NCBI RefSeq assembly: GCF_009937955.1
Contig: NZ_AP018439.1
Span: 434,001-498,000, forward strand
Length of the DNA stretch: 64,000 nt
Reading direction: 5' to 3'
Source of the DNA: Undibacterium sp. KW1
Lineage (GTDB): Bacteria > Pseudomonadota > Gammaproteobacteria > Burkholderiales > Burkholderiaceae_D
The notes below the pieces were generated by a model. The model worked only from the letters and a program-made list of their open reading frames with translations, made no database searches and was not told the DNA's origin. Position numbers and translations under genes: made by a program. Positions 8,488 to 17,864 of this stretch are shown piece by piece. Each line of letters starts with the position of its first letter. Positions within the stretch are counted from its first letter, which is position 1.

Positions 8488-9780
8488 ATGTGCGCAGCCC
8501 CAATCACCGTTGATGTTCCCGTTGAACAATTATGTATAGGCTTGTATGTGCATCTTGACATGTCCTGGCTTGAACATTCGTTCGCGCTCAATAGTTTCAA
8601 GATCAAGAGCCAGGATGAGATCACGGCGATCAGGCATCTGGGTCTGAAAACCATCAGGGTCAACCCGGCCAAATCAGATAACCGCCCTTTGCCACCGCCG
8701 CCCAAAACGGCGGAGGTGGCCGAGCCTGAAACGGTCATGACACCGAGCCCGGAAGAGCTGGCCTTGATAGCAGAAAAAAAATCGCGCGTAGAGAGGCTGA
8801 TCAGGGAACGCAATGCCATCGCCCAGTGCGAAAAGCAATTGTTGAAGGCAGCCAGTACGCTCAAGAATATTACCCGTAACCTGTTTTCACGCCCACAGGA
8901 ATCGGTACGCGAAGCTGAGCAACTGGTGCAGCAAATGCTGGATTCTTTACTCGTTGATAAAGACATTGCCATTCATCTCATGAATGACAAGATAGTCGGT
9001 GAAGAAGCCTATTATCATTCGCTCAATGTCGCCGTACTGACCATGATGCTGGCAAAGGAATTGGCCTTTTCCGAAGACGACATCCTGCAACTCGGCATGG
9101 GTTGCATGTTTCACGACATAGGCAAGATAGAAATTCCTGACCGCATCGTCAACAAGAGCTTTGCGCTGACCAAGGCTGAGCAAAACCTCTTGCAGATGCA
9201 CAGCCATTATGGCCAGCAGATAGGCGAGAAACTGAACCTGCCAAAAGGCGTCATCGACATCATCGCGCAGCATCATGAAATGGCCGATGGCAGTGGTTAT
9301 CCACAACAACTGAAGGCAGAACGCATTTCGCCGCTGGCACGCATCGTTGCCATCACCAATACCTATGACAACCTGTGCAATAAACCCAACCCGGCTGATT
9401 CCCTGAGTCCGTATGAAGCCATGTCCTATATGTTTGCCAACCAGCGCAAGCAATTCGACGCTGCAGCCCTGAACCTGTTCATACGCTGCATGGGGGTTTA
9501 TCCGCCAGGTACCATCGTCAAACTCAGCGACGGCACCCTGGGCATGGTGGTGGCAGTCAATTCCGGCAAACCGCTGCGCCCCAGCGTATTGATCTATGAC
9601 CCCAGTGTTCCCAAGTCCGAAGCCATCATCCTTGACCTGATACACGAGCCCATACTCGACATCACCGCCAGCCTCAAGCCCGGCCAGCTGGCACCGGAAG
9701 TGTATGACTACCTGAGTCCACGCAAGCGCATGACTTATTTCTTTGATACGCAAAAGGCAGAAAATCAGAAGCGCCCATAA
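8488..9780 (+). CDS. HD-GYP domain cyclic-di-GMP phosphodiesterase
   Basis: A 430-residue cytoplasmic protein. The N-terminal about 130 residues look like DUF3391 (VPVEQLCIGLYVHLDMSWLEH), a domain found before HD-GYP modules. The catalytic HD pair is H209-D210 in CMFHDIGKIEIPDRI, and the GYP motif is HHEMADGSGYP from residue 262, so both hallmarks of active c-di-GMP hydrolases are present. A short C-terminal barrel-like tail (PGTIVKLSDGTLGMVVAVN) follows. A sequence TACAAT at 8454-8459 could be its -10 element. It stands alone between divergent neighbours; its output (motility or biofilm) cannot be told from here. Confidence 0.92.
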   Translation: MCAAPITVDVPVEQLCIGLYVHLDMSWLEHSFALNSFKIKSQDEITAIRHLGLKTIRVNPAKSDNRPLPPPPKTAEVAEPETVMTPSPEELALIAEKKSRVERLIRERNAIAQCEKQLLKAASTLKNITRNLFSRPQESVREAEQLVQQMLDSLLVDKDIAIHLMNDKIVGEEAYYHSLNVAVLTMMLAKELAFSEDDILQLGMGCMFHDIGKIEIPDRIVNKSFALTKAEQNLLQMHSHYGQQIGEKLNLPKGVIDIIAQHHEMADGSGYPQQLKAERISPLARIVAITNTYDNLCNKPNPADSLSPYEAMSYMFANQRKQFDAAALNLFIRCMGVYPPGTIVKLSDGTLGMVVAVNSGKPLRPSVLIYDPSVPKSEAIILDLIHEPILDITASLKPGQLAPEVYDYLSPRKRMTYFFDTQKAENQKRP

Positions 9781-9791
9781 ATATACCGGGC

Positions 9792-10445
9792 TTAACTGGC
9801 TTGCCGCGGCAATGAGGCAATCAGATCGGCAAAGCGCTGCCCCTGTATCATGATATGACCGCGCAATAAATTTGCGGTCAGTTCTGCCTCACCCTGCAAG
9901 ATCGCTTGTACTACCTGATCATGTTCATTATAGGAATTGGCAACACGGTCACGCACACGCAGTTGCAGGCGGCGGTAAGGGCGCAGGCGGCGGTGCAAAT
10001 TCATTGCCTGCTTCTCCAGAAAATCATTGTGACTGCCGCGATAAATCAGGTAGTGAAACACTTCATTCTTGTAAAAATATTCGTCCGGGTCTTCGGCATC
10101 ACGCGCCTCTTTGCAGGCTTCATGGGCAGTTTGTAAATCTGCCTGTTCCTGTTTCGACATGCGGCGTGCGGCCATGCGCCCGCACATGGCTTCAAACTCT
10201 GCCATCACCTCAAACATTTCCACCAGTTGCTGCGGGCTGATAGTCGCTACCTGGGCACCGCGCCGTGGCCGCATTTCTATGATGCCCATCGATGCCAGTT
10301 GTATTAATGCCTCACGTATCGGCGTGCGCGATACGCCAAAGCGCTCGGCCAGCTCGGTTTCATCGAGATGATGGCCAGGCTGCAGTTGTCCTGTTGCTAT
10401 CAATTCTTCGATTTCTTCCCGCAGGCTTGCTGATCGGTTTTTCAT
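9792..10445 (-). CDS. GntR/FCD-family regulator of the malonate operon
   Basis: A 217-residue regulator. An N-terminal GntR winged helix (LDETELAERFGVSRTPIREALIQL, residues about 25-50) is followed by an all-helical FCD ligand domain with the expected metal/acid-binding histidines (YHxI-type segments, NEHDQVVQAI, GHIMIQGQ). It diverges from the dctPQM-mdc operon, and a perfect 14-bp palindrome of FadR type lies between them. It therefore most likely represses the malonate genes and is released by malonate or malonyl-CoA, as described for MdcY-like regulators. The effector is inferred. Confidence 0.88.
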   Translation of the reverse strand: MKNRSASLREEIEELIATGQLQPGHHLDETELAERFGVSRTPIREALIQLASMGIIEMRPRRGAQVATISPQQLVEMFEVMAEFEAMCGRMAARRMSKQEQADLQTAHEACKEARDAEDPDEYFYKNEVFHYLIYRGSHNDFLEKQAMNLHRRLRPYRRLQLRVRDRVANSYNEHDQVVQAILQGEAELTANLLRGHIMIQGQRFADLIASLPRQAS

Positions 10446-10516
10446 TTTTCTTATGCATCTGAATAATTTGTAAGCCTAGTATATATTCAAGTTGACTTTG
10501 AATGCAAAATAGTCGA

Positions 10517-10530
10517 TCTTGTATACAAGA
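10517..10530. promoter_or_regulatory. Candidate GntR operator, perfect palindrome
   Basis: TCTTGTATACAAGA is a perfect 14-bp palindrome in the spacer between the GntR gene and dctP. FCD-type GntR regulators bind sites built on TTGTxxxACAA, so this is the expected operator. A related half site (GCATACAAGG, 10542-10551) lies 12 bases to the right, so a second, weaker site is possible. Confidence 0.65.
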
Positions 10531-10641
10531 ATTTTAATAAAGCATACAAGGCAATGTTTTTCGCGGGATATGCAAAGATCATAGGCAGGGCAAAACCTTG
10601 TCAAAAAGAGATGTCTCATCTATAAAACCTTAGGAGCAATC

Positions 10642-11670
10642 ATGTCGCAACAGAAGAGAAGAACAGTCTTGCAAGCTTTAAGTCTGGCACCGTTGGCGGC
10701 GGCATGGTCGCCATTGACTGCATGGGCACAAAATACAACGTTGAAAATTTCGCATCAATTTCCTGGCGGCACGCTGGAAGAAGGCGACTTTCGCGACCGC
10801 CTCTGTCGCATGTTTGCCGCAGAAGTACAAAAGCGCAGCAATGGCAGCCTGAAGTTTGAAATCTATCCCGGCTCTTCACTGATGAAGACCAATGCGCAAT
10901 TTTCATCCATGCGCAAGGGCGCACTCGATTTGTCACTGGTACCTTTGTCGTATGCAGGTGGTGAAGTGCCAGAAGTAAATATAGGCCTCATGCCCGGCCT
11001 GGTGCCGTCGTATGAGGTCGGTGCCGCATGGAAGAATGCCGAAGTCGGCAAGGAACTCAATAAGCTCTTGCTGGACAAGGGCATCGTGGTGGTCAGCTGG
11101 ATATGGCAGGCCGGTGGTGTGGCATCGCGTACCAAGGCGGTGGTTGATCCTGATGATGTCAAAGGCATGAAGATACGCGGCGGTTCGCGTGAAGTCGATC
11201 TGGTGTTGAAAGCCGCTGGTGCTGCCGTGGTATCGCTGCCGTCGAATGAAATTTATGCGGCAATGCAGACGGGGGCGATGGAAGCCGCCATGACTTCGTC
11301 GACTTCGCTGATCTCTTTCCGCCTCGAAGAGGTGTCCAAATTCCTGACCAGTGGCCGTGGTCAAAGTTACTGGTATATGTTTGAACCCTTGATGATGTCA
11401 AAAGCGATTTTTGACAAGCTGACCAAAGACCAGCAAAACACCATCATGACCGTGGGTGCTGAGCTCGAAGCTTTTGCCATCAAGGCTGCCAAGCAGGATG
11501 ATATTGCCGTCGCCACTGTCTATGAAAAGAAAGGTGCCAAGGTCGTAGATCTGAATGCAGCCACCGTCAAGAAGTGGCAGGCAATCGCCCGCACCACGGC
11601 CTGGAAAGATTATGCCGACAAAAATGAAAACTGCGCCAAATTGCTGAAACTGGCGGAGAAACTATTATGA
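10642..11670 (+). CDS. dctP: TRAP transporter solute-binding protein (DctP type)
   Basis: A 342-residue periplasmic binding protein. The N-terminus has a twin-arginine-like signal (RRTVLQALSLAPLAAAW, cleavage near AWAQ). The mature part shows the DctP fold features: LKISHQFPGG, the solute-carboxylate-binding region around KGMKIRGGSREVDLVLKAAGA, and PSNEIYAAMQTGAMEAA. It leads the operon, overlaps dctQ by 4 bases and is followed by malonate decarboxylase genes, so the ligand is most likely malonate; this is inferred from context. A GGAG ribosome-binding site lies 8 bases before the ATG. Confidence 0.92.
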   Translation: MSQQKRRTVLQALSLAPLAAAWSPLTAWAQNTTLKISHQFPGGTLEEGDFRDRLCRMFAAEVQKRSNGSLKFEIYPGSSLMKTNAQFSSMRKGALDLSLVPLSYAGGEVPEVNIGLMPGLVPSYEVGAAWKNAEVGKELNKLLLDKGIVVVSWIWQAGGVASRTKAVVDPDDVKGMKIRGGSREVDLVLKAAGAAVVSLPSNEIYAAMQTGAMEAAMTSSTSLISFRLEEVSKFLTSGRGQSYWYMFEPLMMSKAIFDKLTKDQQNTIMTVGAELEAFAIKAAKQDDIAVATVYEKKGAKVVDLNAATVKKWQAIARTTAWKDYADKNENCAKLLKLAEKLL

Positions 11671-12230
11671 GCCATGGCTTTGAAATAGCAGCTCCTAAAG
11701 GGCCGCCTGTTCCAGACCATCCCTTCGTTGCGCGGATGGCAAAAGCACTGGAATGGGTGAACAAAGTTATCGTGCGCATCTCCATGTTTGCCATGTTGCT
11801 GACGGCCTTCATCCTCACTTATTCTGTCGTCACACGTTATCTGTTCAAGATACCGACAGACTGGCAGGATGAGGCTTCAGTCTTCATGCTGATAGGCGTG
11901 ACCTTTTTTTCCGCAGCTTACGTGCAGTCTTATCGTGGTCACATAGGCATAGAGGTCTTGTCATCCATCTTGCCGCCAGCAGTCAACCGCTTCCGTCTGT
12001 TGCTGGTGGATATCATCAGTGCGACGTTTTGCCTGTTTTTTTCCTGGAAATCGTGGACGCTGTTTCATGAAGCCTGGGTCGATGGACAAACAACTTCTTC
12101 GACATTCGCACCGCCCTTGTGGATACCCTATGCCATGATGGCGGCTGGTATGACCCTGTTGTCACTGCAAATCCTGGTACAGATACTGGCTGCCGCCACC
12201 AATACAAGCAGCAAAGGGAGGACAGTATGA
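11667..12230 (+). CDS. dctQ: TRAP transporter small permease (DctQ)
   Basis: A 187-residue membrane protein with four predicted helices (around residues 35-55, 65-85, 105-125 and 150-175) and the DctQ-like segment DWQDEASVFMLIGVTFFSAAYVQSYRGHIGIEVL. With DctM it forms the sodium-driven transporter that accepts the ligand from DctP. Start and stop codons overlap dctP and dctM by 4 bases each (ATGA), which indicates translational coupling. Confidence 0.9.
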   Translation: MSHGFEIAAPKGPPVPDHPFVARMAKALEWVNKVIVRISMFAMLLTAFILTYSVVTRYLFKIPTDWQDEASVFMLIGVTFFSAAYVQSYRGHIGIEVLSSILPPAVNRFRLLLVDIISATFCLFFSWKSWTLFHEAWVDGQTTSSTFAPPLWIPYAMMAAGMTLLSLQILVQILAAATNTSSKGRTV

Positions 12231-13576
12231 GTCCGCTTACCCTCGGCGTCTTATATGGCATTGTCACCCTGGTCGTGATGTTTTCCGGCATGCCGATCGC
12301 CTTTGCTTTGGGCGTAGTGGCCACCGGCTTCATGTACTTTTTCATGCCCGCTGCTTCACTCGATACCATTACCCAGAACGTCTATGAAGAAATGGCATCG
12401 ATCACCTTGTTGTCGATACCGCTGTTCATTTTAAAAGGTGCAGCGATAGGCAAATCACCTGCCGGACGTGACCTTTACTCTGCCATCCATGCCTGGTTGC
12501 ACAAGGTGCCTGGTGGTCTGGGTATCGCCAATGTCTTTGCCTGCGCAATGTTTGCTGCCATGGCTGGTTCTTCGCCTGCGACTTGCTCGGCCATCGGTTC
12601 TGCTGGTATCCCTGAAATGCGCAGGCGTGGTTATTCGCCCGGTTTTGCGGCAGGCATCATCGCTGCCGGTGGCACTCTGGGTATTTTGTTGCCGCCATCG
12701 ATTACCATGATCCTGTATGCAGTTGCCGCTGAACAGTCTTTGGGGCGCTTGTTTTTGGCTGGAATAGGACCTGGCATTTTGCTGGTGATTTTATTCTCTG
12801 GCTATGCTGTCTACAGGGCTCGTCGTGAGTATGCGATTGCGTATAAGGCTTATGAACAGGGTGGTGTCAAATCAGCTTATCTGGAAGAAGAGCATTTCAG
12901 CTTGGCACAAAAAGTCGAGATGCTGCCACGTGTGTTGCCCTTCGTCATCCTGCTTATCGGTGTCATGGTGGCCTTGTATGGTGGTTATGCAACACCGTCT
13001 GAAACGGCAGGCCTCGGTGCCTTGCTGGCCATGGTGCTCATCGCTGTCGTGTATGGCGTCTGGCGACCAAAAGATATCTCGCCCTTCATCACCTCGACGA
13101 TTAAAGAATCAACGATGCTGCTATTCATCATCGGCATGTCGCTGCTCTATTCTTATGTCATGAGTTACCTGCACATCAGCCAGTCGGCGGCGCAATGGGT
13201 GGTCGATCTGCACCTCAGTAAATGGATGTTGCTGACAGTGATCTTGCTGATGGTGGTGGTATTTGGTTTCTTCCTGCCACCGGTATCGATTATCCTGATG
13301 ATGTGTCCCATCATCCTGCCGCCCTTGAAGGTAGCTGGTTTTGACCTGATCTGGTTTGGCGTGGTCATGACCATCGTCATGGAGATGGGCCTGATACATC
13401 CACCCGTGGGTTTGAATATTTTTGTCATCAAGAATATCGCGCCAGATATACCCTTGAAGGATATCGTCTGGGGTGTCATGCCTTTTCTGTTACTGATGCT
13501 GGTGGCGGTGATTTTATTATGCGTATTCCCGCACATCGCCACCGCATTTCCTGATGCCTTGATGGGAGCAAAATAA
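12227..13576 (+). CDS. dctM: TRAP transporter large permease (DctM)
   Basis: A 449-residue, about 12-helix permease. Family motifs visible are MPIAFALG, AAMAGSSPATCSAIGSAGIPEM and GGTLGILLPPSITMILYA, and near the end MEMGLIHPPVGLNIFVIK. The frame is open further upstream (12119), but the ATG at 12227 is chosen because GGGAGG sits 5 bases before it and it overlaps the dctQ stop by 4 bases. It ends in a 1-base overlap (TAATG) with mdcA, tying transport to malonate breakdown. Confidence 0.93.
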   Translation: MSPLTLGVLYGIVTLVVMFSGMPIAFALGVVATGFMYFFMPAASLDTITQNVYEEMASITLLSIPLFILKGAAIGKSPAGRDLYSAIHAWLHKVPGGLGIANVFACAMFAAMAGSSPATCSAIGSAGIPEMRRRGYSPGFAAGIIAAGGTLGILLPPSITMILYAVAAEQSLGRLFLAGIGPGILLVILFSGYAVYRARREYAIAYKAYEQGGVKSAYLEEEHFSLAQKVEMLPRVLPFVILLIGVMVALYGGYATPSETAGLGALLAMVLIAVVYGVWRPKDISPFITSTIKESTMLLFIIGMSLLYSYVMSYLHISQSAAQWVVDLHLSKWMLLTVILLMVVVFGFFLPPVSIILMMCPIILPPLKVAGFDLIWFGVVMTIVMEMGLIHPPVGLNIFVIKNIAPDIPLKDIVWGVMPFLLLMLVAVILLCVFPHIATAFPDALMGAK

Positions 13577-15240
13577 TGACCGCAGCAGGTCGCTGGAATA
13601 CCCTGCAAACCAACCGCCAGCAGCGCCTGCAAAGGGCAGCTGCAGTGTTGGGCAATGATTTGCAGGGCAAACTATTTCCGCAGCAGCGCATAGGCGACTG
13701 CCTGCATGCGGTACTGGAAACAGGCGACCGGGTTTGCCTGGAAGGGAATAACCAGAAGCAGGCAGATTTTTTGGCCAAGGCACTGACCAGACTGGATGCG
13801 GCACGCGTGCATGATTTGCACATGCTGCTGTCCGTGCTGGCCCTGCCTGAACATCTGGATGTATTTGACAAGGGCATTGCCAGCAAGCTGGATTTTTCTT
13901 TTTCGGGCCCGCAGGCAGCACGCCTGGCCAAACTTGCCTCGGCAGGCAAATTGAATATCGGTGCCATCCATACTTATCTGGAATTGTATGCGCGCTATTT
14001 CGTCGATCTGACACCGCGCGTGGCCCTGGTGGCTGCGCAGTCGGCAGACCGCGCAGGCAATTTATATACCGGCCCCAATACTGAAGACACACCGACGATA
14101 GTTGAAGCTACGGCATTCAAGTCCGGCATCGTGATTGCACAGGTCAATGAAATAGTCGATGTCTTGCCGCGTGTTGATATCCCGGCTGGCTGGGTAGATT
14201 TTGTCGTGCAGGCACCGACGCCGCATTACATAGAACCGCTGTTCACCCGTGACCCGGCCTTGATCTCCGAGATACAGGTCTTGATGGCGATGATGGCCAT
14301 CAAGGGCATCTATGCAGAATATGAAGTCAAGCGTCTCAACCACGGCATAGGCTTTGATACTGCCGCCATAGAATTGCTCTTGCCCACCTATGCAGCATCT
14401 CTGGGGCTGAAAGGCAAGATCGCCAGCCACTGGGCGCTGAACCCGCATCCGGCCCTGATACCCGCGATAGAAGCGGGTTTTGTAGAATCCGTACATTCCT
14501 TTGGTTCTGAACTGGGTATGGAAGACTATATCCGTGCCCGGCCCGATGTCTTCTTTGTCGGTGCTGACGGTTCCATGCGTAGCAACCGCGCACTCTCGCA
14601 AGCTGCAGGGCATTATGCATGCGACATGTTCATAGGCTCCACCCTGCAAATCGATTTGCAGGGCAATTCATCGACTGCCACCCTGGGTCGCATTGCTGGG
14701 TTTGGTGGCGCGCCGAATATGGGTGCTGATGCACGTGGCCGTCGTCATGCCAGCCCGGCTTGGCTAAAAGCTGGCCGCGAAGCGCGTGCGGGCAGCAATC
14801 AGATACCACGTGGACAAAAACTGGTGGTGCAGATGGTCGAGACTTTTCGCGAACACATGCAACCCGCCTTTGTAGAAAAACTCGATGCATGGCAATTGGC
14901 TGAACAAGCGAAGATGGCGATACCACCAGTAATGATTTATGGTGATGATGTCACCCATATCCTGACTGAAGAAGGCATTGCCAATCTGCTCCTGTGCCGC
15001 AGTGAAGAGGAGCGCGAACAAGCGATACGCGGTGTCGCAGGTTACACACCAGTCGGACTGGCACGCGACAAACGCATGGTAGAGAACTTGCGTGACCGCG
15101 GCATTATCAAACGCGCAGAAGAGCTGGGCATAGACAAGCGCATGGCCACACGTGATTTGCTGGCCGCAAAGAATATGAAAGACCTGGTGCGCGCATCGGG
15201 TGGTTTATATCAACCGCCCAAGCGTTTCAGGAACTGGTAA
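13576..15240 (+). CDS. mdcA: Malonate decarboxylase alpha subunit (ACP transferase)
   Basis: A 554-residue subunit of normal length for MdcA. It exchanges acetyl for malonyl on the carrier protein (acetyl-S-ACP:malonate ACP transferase), the first step of biotin-independent malonate decarboxylation. It shows the conserved segments GAIHTYLELYARYFVDLTPRV, NHGIGFDTAAIELLLPTYA and GIANLLLCRSEEEREQAIRGVAGYTPVG. A GGGAG ribosome-binding site lies inside the end of dctM. It is followed closely by mdcC (11-base gap), in the standard mdc order. Confidence 0.96.
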   Translation: MTAAGRWNTLQTNRQQRLQRAAAVLGNDLQGKLFPQQRIGDCLHAVLETGDRVCLEGNNQKQADFLAKALTRLDAARVHDLHMLLSVLALPEHLDVFDKGIASKLDFSFSGPQAARLAKLASAGKLNIGAIHTYLELYARYFVDLTPRVALVAAQSADRAGNLYTGPNTEDTPTIVEATAFKSGIVIAQVNEIVDVLPRVDIPAGWVDFVVQAPTPHYIEPLFTRDPALISEIQVLMAMMAIKGIYAEYEVKRLNHGIGFDTAAIELLLPTYAASLGLKGKIASHWALNPHPALIPAIEAGFVESVHSFGSELGMEDYIRARPDVFFVGADGSMRSNRALSQAAGHYACDMFIGSTLQIDLQGNSSTATLGRIAGFGGAPNMGADARGRRHASPAWLKAGREARAGSNQIPRGQKLVVQMVETFREHMQPAFVEKLDAWQLAEQAKMAIPPVMIYGDDVTHILTEEGIANLLLCRSEEEREQAIRGVAGYTPVGLARDKRMVENLRDRGIIKRAEELGIDKRMATRDLLAAKNMKDLVRASGGLYQPPKRFRNW

Positions 15241-15251
15241 GGATCTTCATC

Positions 15252-15566
15252 ATGGAAACTTTGGTATTTCGTTTTGAGCAAGGGCAACGCAAGCTGGGAT
15301 CTGCGGCGCAACTGGTAGGCGTGGTCAGCTCGGGTAATCTGGAAGTGCTGGTGCAGTCGCTGGATTTGCAGTCAGCCTGCGAGATAGAAATCAGCACGGC
15401 TGCCACTGGCTTTGGTGCGATCTGGCAAGCAGTCATGCGTGACTTTAACCAGCGCTGGCAACTGGCCGATTGCCGCATTGCCATCAACGACATGGGCGCT
15501 ACTCCCGCCGTTGTCAGCCTGCGCATGGATCAGGCCATAGAAGCCTGTCTGGAGCAAGCCAAATGA
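15252..15566 (+). CDS. mdcC: Malonate decarboxylase acyl carrier protein (delta)
   Basis: A 104-residue carrier protein. The prosthetic group 2'-(5''-triphosphoribosyl)-3'-dephospho-CoA is attached by MdcG to a serine in VGVVSSGNLEVL (Ser26 or Ser27), which matches the known attachment motif. It carries acetyl/malonyl groups between MdcA and the MdcDE carboxy-lyase. AGGA lies about 10 bases before the ATG. It overlaps mdcD by 4 bases (ATGA). Confidence 0.94.
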   Translation: METLVFRFEQGQRKLGSAAQLVGVVSSGNLEVLVQSLDLQSACEIEISTAATGFGAIWQAVMRDFNQRWQLADCRIAINDMGATPAVVSLRMDQAIEACLEQAK

Positions 15567-16462
15567 GCAGCTATCTGGAAGCAACAGCCAGGCAAAGAGT
15601 GGCCGCATTGATCAGCGATTTCACAGAATTTCTGTCACCTGCAAAAGAATGGACCAGCCCGCATCTGCCGCAACTGAATGCACCGGTTTCATTTGATGAC
15701 GGCGTCGTCATTGGTCGCGGCACTATCGATGGCAGGCAAGTCTATGTCGCCGCGCAGGAAGGCGGCTTCATGGGGGGCGCAGTGGGCGAAGTGCATGGAG
15801 CCAAGCTGGTGGGCCTCATGCGTGCTGCGGTCATCCACAAACCGCAAGCACTGGTGCTGCTGGCAGAGTCCGGCGGTGTGCGCCTGCACGAAGCCAATGC
15901 AGGCTTGATAGCCGTGTCAGAAGTCATGCGTGCCTTGCTGGCTGTGCGTGCGGCTGGCATACCCGTCATCGTCGTCATCGGCGGCAGCAATGGCTGCTTT
16001 GGTGGCATGGGCATCGCTTCACGCTGCGCGAATGTCATCATCATGTCAGAAGAAGCACGCCTCGCCATGTCCGGCCCTGAAGTCATAGAAACCGCCAACG
16101 GCGTAGAAGAGTTTGATTCACGCGACAGAGCGCTGGTGTGGCGCACCACAGGCGGCAAGCACCGTTACCTGCTCGGTGATTGCCAAATGCTGGTGGCCGA
16201 TGATGATGCCGCATTCAAGGCAGCGATAGTGCAAGCCATGCAGGATAGCGCACAAAATGAAGTAGCTCTCAGTCTGGCTGCACTGGAAGAAGAGCAAAAA
16301 ATGCTGACAGCACGCCTGCAAGATTTTGGTGGCATGACTGAACCCATGGACATCTGGGCTGCCATGGGTGTGGAACATCCTGAGGATATTGCCATGCTCG
16401 ATACCCAGGCATTCTTGCAACTGAGCGCCAGCATCAGGCAGACGGAGCACCAACATGGATAG
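15563..16462 (+). CDS. mdcD: Malonate decarboxylase beta subunit
   Basis: A 299-residue carboxyltransferase-fold subunit that with MdcE decarboxylates malonyl-S-ACP to acetyl-S-ACP and CO2. Crotonase-type features are GGFMGGAVGEVHGAKLVGLMRAA, LLAESGGVRLHEANAGL and the oxyanion region GGSNGCFGGMGIASRCAN. An earlier in-frame start exists (15470), but the ATG at 15563 overlaps the mdcC stop and gives the usual N-terminus. It overlaps mdcE by 8 bases. Confidence 0.94.
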   Translation: MSSYLEATARQRVAALISDFTEFLSPAKEWTSPHLPQLNAPVSFDDGVVIGRGTIDGRQVYVAAQEGGFMGGAVGEVHGAKLVGLMRAAVIHKPQALVLLAESGGVRLHEANAGLIAVSEVMRALLAVRAAGIPVIVVIGGSNGCFGGMGIASRCANVIIMSEEARLAMSGPEVIETANGVEEFDSRDRALVWRTTGGKHRYLLGDCQMLVADDDAAFKAAIVQAMQDSAQNEVALSLAALEEEQKMLTARLQDFGGMTEPMDIWAAMGVEHPEDIAMLDTQAFLQLSASIRQTEHQHG

Positions 16463-17168
16463 CATGCAATTGCTTGCACAATTATTCCCGCAAGGTCATG
16501 AAGTCACTATCGTTGATGATTTCATTGTTGGCACAGCCGCTATCGACGGACAGAGCATCAGCGTCATAGGCACCAGCGGCCACACACCCATAGGCGTGGA
16601 GATTGCGCTGGCACAGGCCAAGGCAGTGCTGGCGACGGTGCGTGATTATCCGCAAAGGCCGATATTGCTGCTGGTCGATACCCAGGGTCAGCGCCTGCGC
16701 CACAGAGATGAAATGCTGGGCATTAACAGCTATATGGCACATCTGGGTAAATGCCTGGAGTTGGCCAGACAGTCTGGCCACAAGATCATTGCCTTGGTCT
16801 ATGACCAGGCTTTGTCCGGTGGCTTCATCACCAGTGGCATGATGGCCGATGCCTGTTATGCCTTGCCAGAAGCCACCATACGCGTCATGGGCTTGCCAGC
16901 GATGGCACGCATTACCAAAGTACCTGAAGAAAAGCTGACAGCGCTGGCATTGCATAATCCTGTATTCGCCCCCGGCCCTAAAAACTATGAACGCATGGGT
17001 GGGGTGCAGGCGATATGGGAAGGCGATCTGGCGCAGTGCTTGCGCGATGCCCTGTTACATGCAGATGGCAGTGACAGGCGCAGTCAACTCGGTCAGCAAC
17101 GTGGTGGCCGCCGCAAGTCGCAGCAGGTGATAGAAGCTGTTCTATCTCAGGCGGCACAAGTACAATAA
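16455..17168 (+). CDS. mdcE: Malonate decarboxylase gamma subunit
   Basis: A 237-residue partner of MdcD in the carboxy-lyase. It shows the carboxyltransferase-like stretches IGVEIALAQAKAVL, ILLLVDTQGQRLRHRDEMLGIN and ALVYDQALSGGFITSGMMAD. GGAG lies 7 bases before the ATG, inside the end of mdcD. The C-terminal region is basic (GQQRGGRRKSQQ). Part of the mdcACDEGBH operon. Confidence 0.94.
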   Translation: MDSMQLLAQLFPQGHEVTIVDDFIVGTAAIDGQSISVIGTSGHTPIGVEIALAQAKAVLATVRDYPQRPILLLVDTQGQRLRHRDEMLGINSYMAHLGKCLELARQSGHKIIALVYDQALSGGFITSGMMADACYALPEATIRVMGLPAMARITKVPEEKLTALALHNPVFAPGPKNYERMGGVQAIWEGDLAQCLRDALLHADGSDRRSQLGQQRGGRRKSQQVIEAVLSQAAQVQ

Positions 17169-17171
17169 GGT

Positions 17172-17864
17172 ATGGATAGTATCGCGCATTATCAAAGACA
17201 TGATCTGGTCTGGCTTGCTGACGAAGCATGGCTGGCTGTCTTGCAGTCTTTTGGTGCGCCGGATCTGCTCAGACAATGGCAGCAAGAGGAATGGCCAGCG
17301 GTAGTCACACGCCGCCATCCTGATGCTGCAGACGATGAAGTCTGCATAGGTTTCCCGCTCCCACCTGTGAGTGGCAACAAGCCGCGCTTTGCCGCTAAAG
17401 TAAAGGCTGAGCATATCGCCATTCATCAGTCTGCCTTGTCCCTGCATACTGTCATCGCTGTTGTGCCGCATGCATGGCAGGCCGGCTTGCAAAGCCTGCA
17501 TCAGCAAGCCCTGATGGCGGGTATCAAGCTACGTGTGTATGGCTCGGTCGCCATGCAGTTTTTGACAGGGCAAGATTACCTGAGTGCGACTTCAGATATC
17601 GACATCCTGTTCCGGCCTTATCATCGGGCGCAACTGCGTGCTGGGCTGGCCTTGCTGCAAGAGCAGCAGCAAACTCTGCCGATTGATGGGGAGATTGTAT
17701 TTCCTGGCGAGGCAGCAGTTGCGTGGAAAGAATGGATACAGCCCGCCCATCCCGGGCAGGACTTTAATCAGCAGCGCGTCATGGTCAAAGACATGCATGG
17801 CGTCAGCCTGCGCACCCGGCAAAGCCTGCTTGATTTGTTGGCCGAGGGTGAATTGCCATGCTAG
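17172..17864 (+). CDS. mdcG: Malonate decarboxylase holo-ACP synthase
   Basis: A 230-residue phosphoribosyl-dephospho-CoA transferase that loads the prosthetic group onto MdcC. A nucleotidyltransferase-like active site is visible at RVYGSVAMQFLTG...LSATSDIDILF, where the DID aspartates would bind metal. The N-terminus YQRHDLVWL is typical of the family. It starts 3 bases after mdcE and overlaps mdcB by 7 bases. Confidence 0.92.
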   Translation: MDSIAHYQRHDLVWLADEAWLAVLQSFGAPDLLRQWQQEEWPAVVTRRHPDAADDEVCIGFPLPPVSGNKPRFAAKVKAEHIAIHQSALSLHTVIAVVPHAWQAGLQSLHQQALMAGIKLRVYGSVAMQFLTGQDYLSATSDIDILFRPYHRAQLRAGLALLQEQQQTLPIDGEIVFPGEAAVAWKEWIQPAHPGQDFNQQRVMVKDMHGVSLRTRQSLLDLLAEGELPC

